This document shows, in pieces, positions 19,723 through 30,589 of a stretch of 64,000 nucleotides of DNA. The DNA is from Orbaceae bacterium BiB. GTDB taxonomy: Bacteria > Pseudomonadota > Gammaproteobacteria > Enterobacterales > Orbaceae. Each line of letters opens with the position of its first letter. Positions within the stretch are counted from its first letter, which is position 1. Where the stretch lies: NCBI GenBank assembly GCA_036251205.1, contig CP133958.1:62001-126000 (forward strand). Direction: 5' to 3'. The translations under genes and the position numbers were made by a program. The notes beneath the pieces were generated by a model. That model was given only the letters and a program-made list of their open reading frames with translations. It made no database searches and was not told the DNA's origin.

Positions 19723-22377
19723 ATGTGTTGGCGTAAACAAATTCGTATAATTTTTTTAAGTTTTATCTGTTTTTTTTCAATATTTGCTTACGCTGAACAG
19801 TCCGCTATCACCATTGAAAATGACAATGATTTATCATTGATCGTTAATCAATTATCTTCGCAAAATAGTGAACTCAGAGATACCTTAGCAGGTCAAAAAG
19901 CGCAGATATCACTGATTAATGATGAACAAAATACGATCTCATCACAGATTTCTCATGTACAAAATACCTTAGCCACCCTCGATGAGCAGGGAGAGTGGTT
20001 AAGTTTTTCAACTGCCCTGGGTGAGACGCTACGCCAACAGTTATTACGTTTACCTGAAAAACCGAAGTCACAACCTTTAGATGCGAGTATTGCGGATACG
20101 AAAGTGTTACAGTTGGGCTATACCAATCAACTTAACAACCTTGATGACTATCCTGATTTAAATAATTCAGCATTAAGTAGTGCTGAAGTGATTAAATATA
20201 GACGTTTAATTCGGGAACAAGCTGAATTGCTTAAAACCTTAATCTCTGGTTGTGATTCCGTTATTTTAGAGCTAACTAAACTTAAAATTTCCAATAAACA
20301 GTTAATTACAGCTATTGATAATGTTAATGATGCGGCGCATCGCTATTTTTTCTGGGTTGCCGATGTTAACCCAATTAATACCTCGACACCGATGCAGCTA
20401 GTTAAAGATATTGGCTTATTTGTCTTTTCTATTGATACATTATCGCAGTTATATCATGCTGTGACTGAAATTATTCAAACGCCACAAACATTATTTTTAT
20501 TTATTTTTGCTCTAGCCTTAGTGTTTGCCTACTACAAAGGTAAAAGTAAGTATAATCACTATTTAGAAAAAGCAGCCAATCGAGTTGGTAAGGTTAATCA
20601 AGATAGTTTTTCCATTACGCTCAGGGTGGTGGTTTACTCTTTATTGATGGCTTTACCGATCCCTATTTTATGGGGAATTATCGGTTACTCTTTACAGGCC
20701 GATTGGGATTACCCTGTTGCAGTTGCATTAGGTTATGGAATTAATGCTGCTGCACCTATCTTATGGGTCTTTATTATCAGTGCACAATTTGCCTCGTCGA
20801 ATGGACTCTTTACTACTCATTTCGGTTGGCCTGAAAATCGTGTTCGTTCTGCAATGAAATATTATCAATTGTCGGTATGGGTTGTTATTCCACTTGTAAC
20901 GATCGTAATGAGCTTTGATCAATATAATAATCGACAATTTGCTGCAACAATTGGTCGATTTGGCTTTATTCTGCTCTGTTTTGCATTGGTCTTTATGACT
21001 AACTCAATTCATCGAGCGGGTGTACCTCTGTATATTGATAAGAAAGGCTCAGGGGATAATCTATTTAGTCGTATCTTATGGATCATCTTACTTAGTGCTC
21101 CTTGGGTGGCTATTATGGCTGCCTGCCTTGGCTATTTATCAACAGCACAAGCATTACTTGGGCGGTTAGAAGCTTCGGTTATTATTTGGTTTTTACTCTT
21201 AGTCGTTTATTTTATGATTCGTCGCTGGATGTGGATCCAAAAGAGGCGTATTGAATTTGAACGGGCTAAACAGAAGCGGTTAGAACGACTCGCTCAACGT
21301 AAAACGGCTGAAGAGACAAACAACAGTTCACCCTCTTCGGTAAGTAATAATCCTACTGATAATATTGATGAGCCGGTCATTGATCTTGATACCATTAGTG
21401 CTCAATCATTGCATTTGGTTCGTTCGATTATTGTGATGGTTGCACTTATTAGTATGATTTTATTGTGGTCAGAGCTTCATTCAGCTTTTGCTTTTATGGA
21501 AAATATTAAATTGTGGGGCTCTAAATCAGTTATTAATGGTGTTGAAGTTGAACAATATATTACTCTAAGTTCTGTATTTATTGCTGTTCTGGTTATGATG
21601 ATTACTGTACAACTGGTTAAAAATTTACCGGCTTTATTAGAACTGGGGATTTTACAGCATTTAGATCTCACGCCAGGAACGGGCTATGCTATATCAACAA
21701 TTAGTAAATATCTAATATTGATGATTGGTTGTATAAGTGCCTTCTCATTTGTCGGGATTGATTGGAGTAAAATCCAATGGCTAATTGCTGCACTCGGTGT
21801 CGGGTTAGGTTTCGGTTTACAAGAGATTTTTGCCAATTTCATATCAGGTTTGATCATGCTATTTGAAAAACCAGTACGTATTGGTGATACAGTGACTATT
21901 CGTGATCTGACAGGAACAATTACGAAGATTAATACTCGGGCTACTACTATTGTAGATTGGGATCGCAAAGAGATTGTGATGCCAAATAAAGCATTTATTA
22001 CTGAGCAGCTAGTTAACTGGTCTTTGTCTGATCCAATTACGCGAATTGTATTAACGGTACCTGCAACTATTGATGCAGACAGCACGTTGATTATTGATAT
22101 ACTAAAACGCGTAGCCCATCAATGTGAACATGTATTAGATGATCCTGAACCACAAGCATTTTTGGTCGATATTCAAGAAGGTATTCAATTATACGAACTG
22201 CGTGTCTTTGCTTCCGAAATGTCTTTCCGCATGCCGATTCGTAGCGATATTCAACAATTAATTATTGCTGAATATCGTAAACATAATCTTAAATTACCAT
22301 TCCCACCGCTACAAACTAATCTTGAAGCTTTAGGCCGTAAAAGTAGTCGACGAACCTATACAGTAGGTGCGATTTAG
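19723..22377 (+). CDS. Mechanosensitive channel of the MscK/MscM type, shortened
   Basis: Predicted inner-membrane channel that opens on osmotic downshock. A signal peptide (cleavage near AYA-EQS) leads to a periplasmic coiled-coil region, then many membrane helices, then the MscS core: the pore helix region GLGFGLQEIFANFISG followed by the beta domain with RIGDTVTIRD and KEIVMPNKAFITEQLVNW. It has 884 residues against about 1100 in E. coli MscM/MscK, mainly through a smaller periplasmic domain. It directly follows psd (stop at 19717), as mscM does in E. coli. The ATG at 19723 is given; an in-frame TTG at 19720 has better spacing from AGGA and may be the true start. Confidence 0.9.
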   Translation: MCWRKQIRIIFLSFICFFSIFAYAEQSAITIENDNDLSLIVNQLSSQNSELRDTLAGQKAQISLINDEQNTISSQISHVQNTLATLDEQGEWLSFSTALGETLRQQLLRLPEKPKSQPLDASIADTKVLQLGYTNQLNNLDDYPDLNNSALSSAEVIKYRRLIREQAELLKTLISGCDSVILELTKLKISNKQLITAIDNVNDAAHRYFFWVADVNPINTSTPMQLVKDIGLFVFSIDTLSQLYHAVTEIIQTPQTLFLFIFALALVFAYYKGKSKYNHYLEKAANRVGKVNQDSFSITLRVVVYSLLMALPIPILWGIIGYSLQADWDYPVAVALGYGINAAAPILWVFIISAQFASSNGLFTTHFGWPENRVRSAMKYYQLSVWVVIPLVTIVMSFDQYNNRQFAATIGRFGFILLCFALVFMTNSIHRAGVPLYIDKKGSGDNLFSRILWIILLSAPWVAIMAACLGYLSTAQALLGRLEASVIIWFLLLVVYFMIRRWMWIQKRRIEFERAKQKRLERLAQRKTAEETNNSSPSSVSNNPTDNIDEPVIDLDTISAQSLHLVRSIIVMVALISMILLWSELHSAFAFMENIKLWGSKSVINGVEVEQYITLSSVFIAVLVMMITVQLVKNLPALLELGILQHLDLTPGTGYAISTISKYLILMIGCISAFSFVGIDWSKIQWLIAALGVGLGFGLQEIFANFISGLIMLFEKPVRIGDTVTIRDLTGTITKINTRATTIVDWDRKEIVMPNKAFITEQLVNWSLSDPITRIVLTVPATIDADSTLIIDILKRVAHQCEHVLDDPEPQAFLVDIQEGIQLYELRVFASEMSFRMPIRSDIQQLIIAEYRKHNLKLPFPPLQTNLEALGRKSSRRTYTVGAI

Positions 22378-22390
22378 ATCAATATAGATA

Positions 22391-22421
22391 AAACCATACT
22401 GATTAGAAAGTATGGTTTTTT
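22391..22421 (+). terminator. Intrinsic terminator after psd-mscM
   Basis: AAACCATACT and AGTATGGTTT form a ten-pair stem around GATTAGAA and are followed by six T residues. It lies just downstream of the channel gene stop codon. Confidence 0.88.
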
Positions 22422-22538
22422 CACTAAAATGATAGTCTACAGCAATATTTTAACGAAACTTGTTACTGCGCTGAGTAATAGGTTTTTAAGACAAGTTTTA
22501 GTATACTAGGCTGCATGTCATTTTAGTGAGTTTGCGTT

Positions 22539-24560
22539 GTGCGTTTAAATCAAAGTCAACAACAAGCAGTTGAGTATGTATCTGGCCCTTGTCTCGTGTT
22601 AGCAGGAGCGGGTTCAGGCAAAACTCGCGTTATTATTAATAAAATTGCTTATTTGATTCAGGTCAAAGAGTACCAGCCAAGACATATTGTTGCCGTTACT
22701 TTTACTAATAAAGCGGCTCGCGAGATGAAAGAGCGTATCGCTCATAGTCTAGGTAAAAAAGAGACTCGTGGTCTAAAAATATCGACCTTTCATACTTTAG
22801 GGCTCGATATTATCCGTAAAGAGTATAAACATATTGGTATCAAGAGTAATTTCTCGTTGTTTGATGACCAAGATCAGTTTGCTTTACTTAAAGAGCTCAC
22901 CGAACAGTGGTTTGATGGTGATAAAGATTTAATTAACCAGTTACGTAGTATGATTTCTAACTGGAAAAATGATTTAATTGATGCAACTATTGCGATGGCT
23001 AGAGCTCAAGGTAAAAAAGAGCAGCTATTTGCTCATTGTTATCAGCTCTATGAACAGCAGCAAAAAGCATGTGGTATTTTAGATTTTGATGATTTGATTC
23101 TTCTACCAACGCTATTATTAAAAAGTAATGAAGAGGTTCGCGAAAAGTGGCAAAATCGCGTGCGTTACTTATTGGTCGATGAATATCAAGATACCAACAC
23201 CAGTCAGTATGAGTTAATAAAACTCCTTGTTGGGCAAAGAGCTAAATTTACGGTAGTAGGGGATGATGATCAGTCGATCTATTCATGGCGAGGAGCCAGA
23301 CCACAAAATTTAATCTTACTAAGCCAAGATTATCCTAGCTTGAATGTTATTAAACTTGAGCAAAATTACCGCTCTTCTGGTCGTATTTTAAAAGCGGCTA
23401 ATATTTTAATTGAAAATAACCCACATATTTTTAGTAAAACACTTCATTCAGAATTGGGTTATGGTGAACCACTCAATGTTATTTCTGCAAATAATGAAGA
23501 AGATGAAGCCGAAAAGGTCGTCAATGACTTAATTGGTCACCGCTTTACTAACGGGAGTCGATATGGTGATTATGCTATTTTATATCGGGGAAATCACCAA
23601 TCACGACTATTAGAAAAAGTATTAATGCAAAATCGAGTTCCTTATAAAATTTCTGGTGGAACATCATTTTTTTCGCGTATTGAAATTAAAGATATCATGG
23701 CCTATTTGCGATTATTAATTAACTTAGATGATGATAATGCATTTATTCGGGTGATTAATACGCCTAAACGGGAAATTGGCCCCGTCACATTACAGAAGTT
23801 AGGACAGTTAGCGGAGCAAAAATCGTTGAGTTTATTTAAGGCGGCATTTGATCCTGATATTACCGAAATATTACCACCTAAAAGACTTGAAGCGTTACAG
23901 AGCTTTGTGCATTGGTTTAGTCCTCTATCGGAAAGCATTGAACAAGATCCGATGTCAGCTGTACATGAGTTACTGCATGGTATTGATTATGAGAGTTGGT
24001 TATATGAAACCTCGCCATCACCAGTTGCTGCGCAGATGAGAATGAAGAATGTTGAACAACTTATAGGCTGGCTTGATGTGATGCTCAAAGGGGATGATAT
24101 TGATGAATCAACGACTCTTGAGCAAGCCGTTATGCGTTTTACATTACGAGATATGTTAGAGCGTAATGAAAGTGAAGAAGAGCAAGATGAAGTTCAGTTA
24201 ATGACATTGCATGCATCGAAAGGCCTTGAGTTCCCTCATGTTTATTTAGTTGGAATGGCGGAAGGATTATTACCACACCAAGTGAGTATTGATGAGGATA
24301 ATATTGAAGAGGAGCGCCGACTTGCTTATGTGGGAATTACACGAGCTCAGCAAACTTTAACTTTTTCATATAGCACTGAGCGTAAACAGTATGGTGATGT
24401 CAGTTACTTGGAACCAAGCCGCTTTTTATTAGAATTACCTCAAGATGATCTTAACTGGAGTAGCCAAAAACAGCAAACTTCAGAGCAACGTTTGGAACAG
24501 GGAAAAAGCCGATTAGCAATGATTAAAGCACAATTAGCGAGAGCGAAATCTGAATCATAA
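22539..24560 (+). CDS. rep: ATP-dependent DNA helicase Rep
   Basis: 3'-5' superfamily 1A helicase that clears proteins from DNA ahead of replication forks. It begins from GTG with [14 protein letters not shown], which matches the E. coli Rep start. Motif [10 protein letters not shown], motif [10 protein letters not shown], motif [18 protein letters not shown], motif IV EQNYRSS and motif [13 protein letters not shown] are all intact. The 673 residues match E. coli (673). The 117 bases between the upstream terminator and the start hold a TATACT element at 22502-22507 that could be a -10 box, but no convincing -35 was found. Confidence 0.96.
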   Translation: MRLNQSQQQAVEYVSGPCLVLAGAGSGKTRVIINKIAYLIQVKEYQPRHIVAVTFTNKAAREMKERIAHSLGKKETRGLKISTFHTLGLDIIRKEYKHIGIKSNFSLFDDQDQFALLKELTEQWFDGDKDLINQLRSMISNWKNDLIDATIAMARAQGKKEQLFAHCYQLYEQQQKACGILDFDDLILLPTLLLKSNEEVREKWQNRVRYLLVDEYQDTNTSQYELIKLLVGQRAKFTVVGDDDQSIYSWRGARPQNLILLSQDYPSLNVIKLEQNYRSSGRILKAANILIENNPHIFSKTLHSELGYGEPLNVISANNEEDEAEKVVNDLIGHRFTNGSRYGDYAILYRGNHQSRLLEKVLMQNRVPYKISGGTSFFSRIEIKDIMAYLRLLINLDDDNAFIRVINTPKREIGPVTLQKLGQLAEQKSLSLFKAAFDPDITEILPPKRLEALQSFVHWFSPLSESIEQDPMSAVHELLHGIDYESWLYETSPSPVAAQMRMKNVEQLIGWLDVMLKGDDIDESTTLEQAVMRFTLRDMLERNESEEEQDEVQLMTLHASKGLEFPHVYLVGMAEGLLPHQVSIDEDNIEEERRLAYVGITRAQQTLTFSYSTERKQYGDVSYLEPSRFLLELPQDDLNWSSQKQQTSEQRLEQGKSRLAMIKAQLARAKSES

Positions 24561-24569
24561 TGAGACACA

Positions 24570-24607
24570 CCCACTTACTGTATTTAGCAATAAGTGGGGG
24601 AATTTTT
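24570..24607 (+). terminator. Probable terminator after rep
   Basis: CCCACTTA at 24570-24577 pairs with TAAGTGGG at 24591-24598, and a five-T run follows after a short GGAA spacer. The hairpin lies between the convergent stop codons of rep and the aldo-keto reductase gene. The T-run is interrupted from the stem, so strength is uncertain. Confidence 0.6.
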
Positions 24608-25646
24608 ATTGTTCTAGTGAGGTTTGCCACCCTGGTAAGTTAAGTCCACCATCTTGAATATGGCTATCAATATAGTTTAACTCTTCTTGAGTAAATGTTG
24701 TGTTATTAACGGCTTGGCAGTTTTCCTCAAGTTGCTCTGGTCGACTTGCACCAATAAGTACACTCGTAACACGAGTATCTTTTAATAACCAGCTTAGTGC
24801 CATTTGAGCTAAGGTCTGTCCACGTTTTTGCGCTAAATCATTGAGCAAATTAATACTTGCAAGATTTTTCTCACTCAACATTTCGGCTTTAAATGAGCCA
24901 CCTTGTTCTTTCGCTAATCGAGAATCAGTCGGTACACCTTTAAGGTATTTGTTCGTTAATAGTCCTTGGGCGAGCGGAGTAAAAGCAATACAGCCCGTTC
25001 CTTGCTCTTGTAAGGTATTTAATAATTCAGGTTCAACCCAACGATTTAGCATGTTATAAGAGGGCTGATGAATTAATAAAGGTACTTTTAATGATTTTAA
25101 TAACTCGGCCATTTGTTGTGTTCGTTTGGCTGAATAAGATGAGATACCAGCATATAGTGCCTTACCGCTATTTACTGCGGTGGCTAAGGCGATTGCGGTC
25201 TCTTCTAAAGGCGTATTTGGATCAAAGCGGTGTGAGTAAAAAATATCAACATAATCAAGTTTCATCCGCTTTAGGCTTTGATCTAAACTCGATAATAAAT
25301 ATTTTTTAGAGCTTCCTTTGCCATAAGGCCCTGGCCACATATCATAACCAGCTTTAGTTGAAATAATCAGCTCATCTCGATAGGGTTTAAAATCTTTTTG
25401 TAGTAACATGCCAAAGTTCTCTTCAGCAGCTCCCGGTGGTGGACCATAATTATTAGCAAGATCAAAATGAGTAATACCTAAATCAAAGGCTTTACGTAAA
25501 ATAGCTTGTTGGTTATTTAATGTACTATATGAGTGACCAAAGTTATGCCAAAGGCCTAAAGATAACATTGGTAGTTGCAATCCACTATATCCACAATATC
25601 GATATTTCATTAGATTATAGCGATCAGAATTAGCTAGATAAGGCAT
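24606..25646 (-). CDS. gpr: Aldo-keto reductase, L-glyceraldehyde 3-phosphate reductase (YghZ/Gpr type)
   Basis: NADPH-dependent reductase of the AKR14 group; the E. coli homologue reduces L-glyceraldehyde 3-phosphate and methylglyoxal. The N terminus YRYCGYSGLQLPMLSLGLW and HFDLANNYGPPPGAAEENFG are close to YghZ. The catalytic tetrad is visible as Asp in ITHFDLANNYG with its Tyr, Lys in STKAGYD and His in FYSHRFD. The cofactor loop VTSVLIGASRPEQLEEN is intact. It has 346 residues, as in the E. coli protein. It stands alone on the minus strand downstream of the efflux-pump operon, from which it is separated by a terminator. Confidence 0.93.
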   Translation of the reverse strand: MPYLANSDRYNLMKYRYCGYSGLQLPMLSLGLWHNFGHSYSTLNNQQAILRKAFDLGITHFDLANNYGPPPGAAEENFGMLLQKDFKPYRDELIISTKAGYDMWPGPYGKGSSKKYLLSSLDQSLKRMKLDYVDIFYSHRFDPNTPLEETAIALATAVNSGKALYAGISSYSAKRTQQMAELLKSLKVPLLIHQPSYNMLNRWVEPELLNTLQEQGTGCIAFTPLAQGLLTNKYLKGVPTDSRLAKEQGGSFKAEMLSEKNLASINLLNDLAQKRGQTLAQMALSWLLKDTRVTSVLIGASRPEQLEENCQAVNNTTFTQEELNYIDSHIQDGGLNLPGWQTSLEQ

Positions 25647-25722
25647 CGTTCACTTCTCCTTTATGATCAAAATAAAGTTATAAAAGTCGTGATTATTTTA
25701 TTGGAACATAGATAACATAACA

Positions 25723-25751
25723 TAAAAAAAGCGCTAATTAGCGCTTTTTTA
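25723..25751 (-). terminator. Terminator of the efflux-pump operon (symmetric)
   Basis: AAAAAAGCGCTAATTAGCGC is a near-perfect palindrome flanked by an A-run on the left and a T-run on the right, so it can terminate transcription in either direction. It lies 15 bases past the acrB-like stop codon. Confidence 0.85.
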
Positions 25752-25765
25752 TTATTTTACCTATT

Positions 25766-28700
25766 TTATGCATTTTTAGGTTTTGTATGTGTAACGGCTT
25801 TATTTTTATGTTTGGTAAATAATTTAGTTACAAACACAAAGAATAGTGGCACATAGAATATTGCTAAGAACGTTGCAGTTAACATCCCACCAATAACACC
25901 TGTACCTACCGCATTCTGGCTAGCAGAGCCTGCACCGGAACTAATCGCAAGAGGTAGTACCCCAAGGATAAAGGCAAAAGAGGTCATTAAAATCGGACGT
26001 AAACGTAAACGACAAGCTTCTAATGTTGCATCGACTAACGATTTACCTTCTCTTTCTAGTGCTTCTTTAGCAAATTCAACAATCAATATCGCATTTTTTG
26101 CTGCCAGCCCCATGGTTGTCAATAAGGCCACAATGAAGTAGATATCATTATCAAGCCCCCTAAACATTGTTGCATAGACTGTACCTACAATACCTACTGG
26201 AATGATAAAGATGATTGAAATTGGTACTGTCCAGCTTTCATATAACGCAGCTAACACAAGGAATACTACGATAAGTGAAATAATATAAAGTGTAGTGGTT
26301 TGAGAACCAGTCTGTCTTTCTTGGTATGAAATACCCGTCCAGTCATAAGTGAACCCTTTTGGTAAACTTTTTGACAATTGCTCCATAACTAGCATTGCTT
26401 GACCAGAACTTTGTCCCGCAATAGCTGAACCACTAATACCCATTGCCGCAACTCCATCATAACGCATTAGTGATGGTGATCCATAGGTTTTAGTTGTATT
26501 AGCAAATGAGTCATAAGGTACCATTTCCCCATTGCTATTTTTGACATGCCAGAAGCTAAAGTCACCAGGTAACATACGGTAAGGCGCAGCCCCTTGAACA
26601 TAGACTTTTTTAACTCGGTTGTTATAGACAAAGTCATCAATATATGACGAACCAAGGCTTGTTGACAATACAGTATTAATCGAGCTAATTGATGTACCTA
26701 ATGCCTGAGCAGTCTCAAAATCTACATTAATTTTATATTGTGGAACATCTAACATACCCGATGGTCTTACTTGGGTTAGCTCAGGATTTTGCATTGCTGC
26801 GCCTAAGATTTGGTAGAATGCTGCCATGAGTTGATCATGACCTAATGAACCACTATCTTTTAAAATGTATGAGAAACCATTTGCCATACCTAATGCAGGA
26901 ACCGCAGGAATATTTACCGCAAAGCTACGAGCTTCAGTAATTGTTGAAAGATAACGGTTAGCACTGTTTACAATCGCTTCTACAGATTGATCTTTATTAG
27001 TTCGAATCGACCAGTCTTTTAACTTAACAAAACCAAGACCCATATTTTGTCCACGACCTGCAATACTAAATCCTGCAACGGTAAATACCTCATCAACAGA
27101 ATCTTTTTGCTGAGTAGTAAAATAGTTTCTTGCTTTATCTAATACCGCTTGTGTTTCACTTAATGTTGAAGCTGGTGGTAATTCAGTCATAATGATGATT
27201 ACCCCTTGGTCTTCACTAGGTAAAAACGCGGTAGGGAGTTTATTAAAGCCAAAGCACATCACGATAATCATTAAAACGTAGCTCATAAAACTGATTAAAG
27301 GATATTTAATAACTTTAATTACGCCTCTTTCATATAAATGGAGACTTTTACTAAAAACGAAGTTAAAGCCAATAAAGAATTTCTCTAACAACCAACTAAT
27401 CCATGAAAACGGCGGGATTTTAGCAAGACGGTCTGCGATAGATGCTTTTTGGGTTTTAAATTTTGATGGTGATTTCAATATTTGTACACATAGTGCAGGC
27501 GTTAATACAATCGCCATGATTACTGAAAGTACCATTGAGGTTACAATTGTGATAGAGAACTGTTTATAAATTCCCCCCGCAGCACCACCATAGAATGCCA
27601 TTGGTACGAATACCGCTGATAGTACCGCAGCAATACCTACTAATGCAGGTGTAATCTCTTGCATCGATTTAACGGTTGCATCATAAGGCGATAATCCCTC
27701 ATCATGCATAATACGCTCAACGTTTTCAATAACAACAATCGCATCATCAACCAATAGACCGATTGCGAGAACTAAGGCGAACATTGATAATGTATTGATT
27801 GTAAAACCTAAAATATATAAAACCGCGAATGTACCGAGTAACACAACTGGCACTGTAATAGTTGGAATTAATGTTGATCTTAAATTTTGTAAGAAAACAA
27901 ACATTACGATAACAACCAATACAATCGCTTCAATTAGCGTATCAACAACGTTTTCAATTGATAATTTTACGAATGGTGTTGTATCGTAAGGGAATTTGTA
28001 TTGAATATCATCTGGGAAGATAGCTGATAGTTCAACTAATTTTTCATCGATAGATGTAGATGTATCTAATTGGTTAGCTCCTGTCGCTAAGTATACCGCT
28101 AAACCAGCAGAAGGTTGACCATTAAAGCGAGATAAGAAGTTGTAATCGGCTGAACCTAATTCAACATCTGCAATGTCACTTAATAGGACTTTTGAACCAT
28201 CCGTATTCACACGAACTAAAATATTTTTAAATTGTTCAACTGTTTTTAAACGAGATTGCGCAGTGATCGTTGCGTTAAGCTCTTGACCTTTTGTTACAGG
28301 TAAAGATCCTAATTGACCAGCCGTTACCTGAGCATTTTGTGCTTGGATTGCTGCTGTAACATCTTCCGTTGCAAGTTTAAAATAAGTCATTTTATTTGGA
28401 TCAAGCCAAATACGCATCGCATATTCAGAACCAAATAGCGTGGTATCACCAACACCTTGTACACGACGGATTGGATCTTGTACTGTCGAATAGATAAAGT
28501 CAGCAATATCGGTCTGAGTTCTTTCTGGGTTTGTTGAATAAAACGCAACAACTTTTAAAAAGTTAGTATTATTTTTGGCTACCGAAACACCATTTTTTTG
28601 AACACTTTCAGGTAAACGAGCTTTAACACTTTCCACCTTATTTAATACTTGAACCTGAGCAAAGTCAGGGTCTGTACCCGGCGAAAATGTTAATGTTGTT

Positions 28701-28966
28701 TGTACAATACCTTGAGAACTACTGGTTGATGTCATATAAATTAAGTTATCGATACCAGTTAGGTTCTGTTCTATTAATTGTGTAACAGTATTATTAATTG
28801 TTTCAGCATCGGCACCAGGGTAAGATGCGGTTACTGTCACTGATGGTGGAGCAATATCTGGATACTGTTCAACTGCAAGTAACTTGATACCAAGCAGCCC
28901 TCCTAGCATCATAAGTATTGCAATTACCCAAGCGAAGACAGGGCGATCTATAAAAAACTTAGCCAT
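25766..28966 (-). CDS. acrB: RND multidrug efflux pump, inner-membrane transporter (AcrB family)
   Basis: Proton-driven drug exporter that works with a periplasmic adaptor and an outer-membrane channel. The start AKFFIDRPVFAWVIAILMMLGG and the repeated RND architecture (helices 1 and 7 each followed by a large periplasmic loop) are clear. The proton-relay Asp pair is in GLLVDDAIVVIENVER, and the second-half lysine is in GLAAKNAILIVEFAKE. The 1066 residues are slightly more than E. coli AcrB (1049). It lies 19 bases after the adaptor gene. An outer-membrane TolC partner is not encoded here, nor is a TetR-type repressor. Substrates cannot be inferred. Confidence 0.94.
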   Translation of the reverse strand: MAKFFIDRPVFAWVIAILMMLGGLLGIKLLAVEQYPDIAPPSVTVTASYPGADAETINNTVTQLIEQNLTGIDNLIYMTSTSSSQGIVQTTLTFSPGTDPDFAQVQVLNKVESVKARLPESVQKNGVSVAKNNTNFLKVVAFYSTNPERTQTDIADFIYSTVQDPIRRVQGVGDTTLFGSEYAMRIWLDPNKMTYFKLATEDVTAAIQAQNAQVTAGQLGSLPVTKGQELNATITAQSRLKTVEQFKNILVRVNTDGSKVLLSDIADVELGSADYNFLSRFNGQPSAGLAVYLATGANQLDTSTSIDEKLVELSAIFPDDIQYKFPYDTTPFVKLSIENVVDTLIEAIVLVVIVMFVFLQNLRSTLIPTITVPVVLLGTFAVLYILGFTINTLSMFALVLAIGLLVDDAIVVIENVERIMHDEGLSPYDATVKSMQEITPALVGIAAVLSAVFVPMAFYGGAAGGIYKQFSITIVTSMVLSVIMAIVLTPALCVQILKSPSKFKTQKASIADRLAKIPPFSWISWLLEKFFIGFNFVFSKSLHLYERGVIKVIKYPLISFMSYVLMIIVMCFGFNKLPTAFLPSEDQGVIIIMTELPPASTLSETQAVLDKARNYFTTQQKDSVDEVFTVAGFSIAGRGQNMGLGFVKLKDWSIRTNKDQSVEAIVNSANRYLSTITEARSFAVNIPAVPALGMANGFSYILKDSGSLGHDQLMAAFYQILGAAMQNPELTQVRPSGMLDVPQYKINVDFETAQALGTSISSINTVLSTSLGSSYIDDFVYNNRVKKVYVQGAAPYRMLPGDFSFWHVKNSNGEMVPYDSFANTTKTYGSPSLMRYDGVAAMGISGSAIAGQSSGQAMLVMEQLSKSLPKGFTYDWTGISYQERQTGSQTTTLYIISLIVVFLVLAALYESWTVPISIIFIIPVGIVGTVYATMFRGLDNDIYFIVALLTTMGLAAKNAILIVEFAKEALEREGKSLVDATLEACRLRLRPILMTSFAFILGVLPLAISSGAGSASQNAVGTGVIGGMLTATFLAIFYVPLFFVFVTKLFTKHKNKAVTHTKPKNA

Positions 28967-28985
28967 TATTTAAGAACTCCAATTC

Positions 28986-30359
28986 TTACTTAACATTATT
29001 TTCAATCATTTGATCAAGTTGTTGCTGAGATAACAACTGAGGTGCTGCAACAATATTTGCAAATGTTCTTCCTTCTGGAGAATTTAAGTTCTGTTTACCT
29101 GACAAATTAAGTAGACCAGTAACAACGACTTTTTCACCTGCATTAATGCCGCCAGTCACGATCCAATATCCAGAAATACCTGAATACACTTTTACGTTAT
29201 TACGTTTTTCAAAGTAATAAAATGATTTATCTGCGTTATCACTTGCTTTACGTTCTTTGATGATGGCAAGTGCATCTTGTTCCGCTTTTTCATTAGCTGC
29301 TTTAACTTCAGATTCAGTTTGATTTGGGGTACGAACAATTAATGCTGATTTTATGTATTCAAGTTCTTTGTCTTCTGGAACTGGAATAGCAACGATTGCT
29401 GTATAGTTACCTGCTGCATCACTGGTAATTCCTTTTTGTGGCACTAAAATGGCATTTTTAATGTTACCTAATGTCAGTAGTGGTTTAAGGAACATTCCTG
29501 GTAAAATTTGTGAAGTTGGATTTGAGAATTGCGCACGTAGTGTGACAGTACCTGTTGTTTCATTAACATTTTTATCAGAGAAAATGATACGTCCAAGACT
29601 TGGGTATTTACTGCCATCATTAAAAAAGATTTCTACTTTTTCATCTGGTGTATAAATCACATTACGCTCTTTTTCATTTTTCTCAAATATAGACGCAGCT
29701 TGAGTCATATCGACATAAATTGGATCAATTTTTTGTACAATAGCCATTGCTGTTGATTGGCCAGCAGCAACAAGTGCACCTTCAGTCACATTTGATTTAC
29801 CAATATAGCCATCAATAGGTGAGTATACTTTAGTATAATCTAGATTAACTTTAGCTGTATTTAAATTAGCTTTAGCAACTAATACTGCCGCGTCAGCTTG
29901 TTGCCCATCCGCTACTGCTTTATCATAGTCTTGTTGGCTAATTGACTTAGTTTTTAATAAATCTTTATAACGGTTTACTGTTAGTTGTGCTATTTTTGCA
30001 CTAGCTTCTGCACTCGCTACACTTGCTAAAGCACTATCATAATTTGCTTGATAGATTGCTGGATCGATTTGATAAAGTGATTGACCTTCAGTAACATTAC
30101 TGCTTTCTTCAAACTCTCTTTTCAGGATAATACCGCCAACTTGAGGTCTGATCTCTGCAATTTGTGACGCGATCACTCGACCAGGTAATGAAACCTTAAT
30201 TGTATAATCTAATGGTTGGGTTTCAAAAACGGTAACACTGGTAGTCGGTAATTTGGTTAATACATCTGCTGATTTATTATTATCACAACCTGTTAAAATT
30301 AAGCTGCTTCCTAATGCTAATGCCAAAGTAAAGGGAAATAGTTTTTGTTTCAATTTCAT
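28986..30359 (-). CDS. acrA: RND efflux periplasmic adaptor lipoprotein (AcrA family), with insertion
   Basis: Membrane-fusion protein linking the RND pump to an outer-membrane channel. A lipoprotein signal peptide ends with the lipobox LILTGC. Lipoyl, alpha-hairpin (AQLTVNRYKDLLKTKSISQQDYD) and beta-barrel domains follow in the normal order. At 457 residues it is about 60 longer than E. coli AcrA (397). The surplus is a charged, probably helical segment at about residues 325-389 in the membrane-proximal domain, between AIVAIPV and the GYWIVTGGINAGEKVVV strand pair. It is the first gene of the pump operon. GAGG precedes the ATG. Confidence 0.92.
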   Translation of the reverse strand: MKLKQKLFPFTLALALGSSLILTGCDNNKSADVLTKLPTTSVTVFETQPLDYTIKVSLPGRVIASQIAEIRPQVGGIILKREFEESSNVTEGQSLYQIDPAIYQANYDSALASVASAEASAKIAQLTVNRYKDLLKTKSISQQDYDKAVADGQQADAAVLVAKANLNTAKVNLDYTKVYSPIDGYIGKSNVTEGALVAAGQSTAMAIVQKIDPIYVDMTQAASIFEKNEKERNVIYTPDEKVEIFFNDGSKYPSLGRIIFSDKNVNETTGTVTLRAQFSNPTSQILPGMFLKPLLTLGNIKNAILVPQKGITSDAAGNYTAIVAIPVPEDKELEYIKSALIVRTPNQTESEVKAANEKAEQDALAIIKERKASDNADKSFYYFEKRNNVKVYSGISGYWIVTGGINAGEKVVVTGLLNLSGKQNLNSPEGRTFANIVAAPQLLSQQQLDQMIENNVK

Positions 30360-30589
30360 ATAAAGATAGCCTCGGTAAAATCAATAACGCTCATGAATAC
30401 TTATATATCATTAAAATATAATAAATATTATTATTAGATTTTTGGGATTTTACAGAAATTTAGCATGAAATGTAAGTGACAATTATAACGATAGCACAGA
30501 GTACTAAAAATAAATCATTCTATAGTAATGTGTTTTTATGATATGTTAGATCAAAGTCGTGTTTTGTGTTTATTTTATTGTGTTGTATT

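Noticed and set aside
21684..22085. 133-codon minus-strand frame within the MscM-like gene
   Set aside because: Antisense to the conserved MscS core; no start signal and no recognisable domain.
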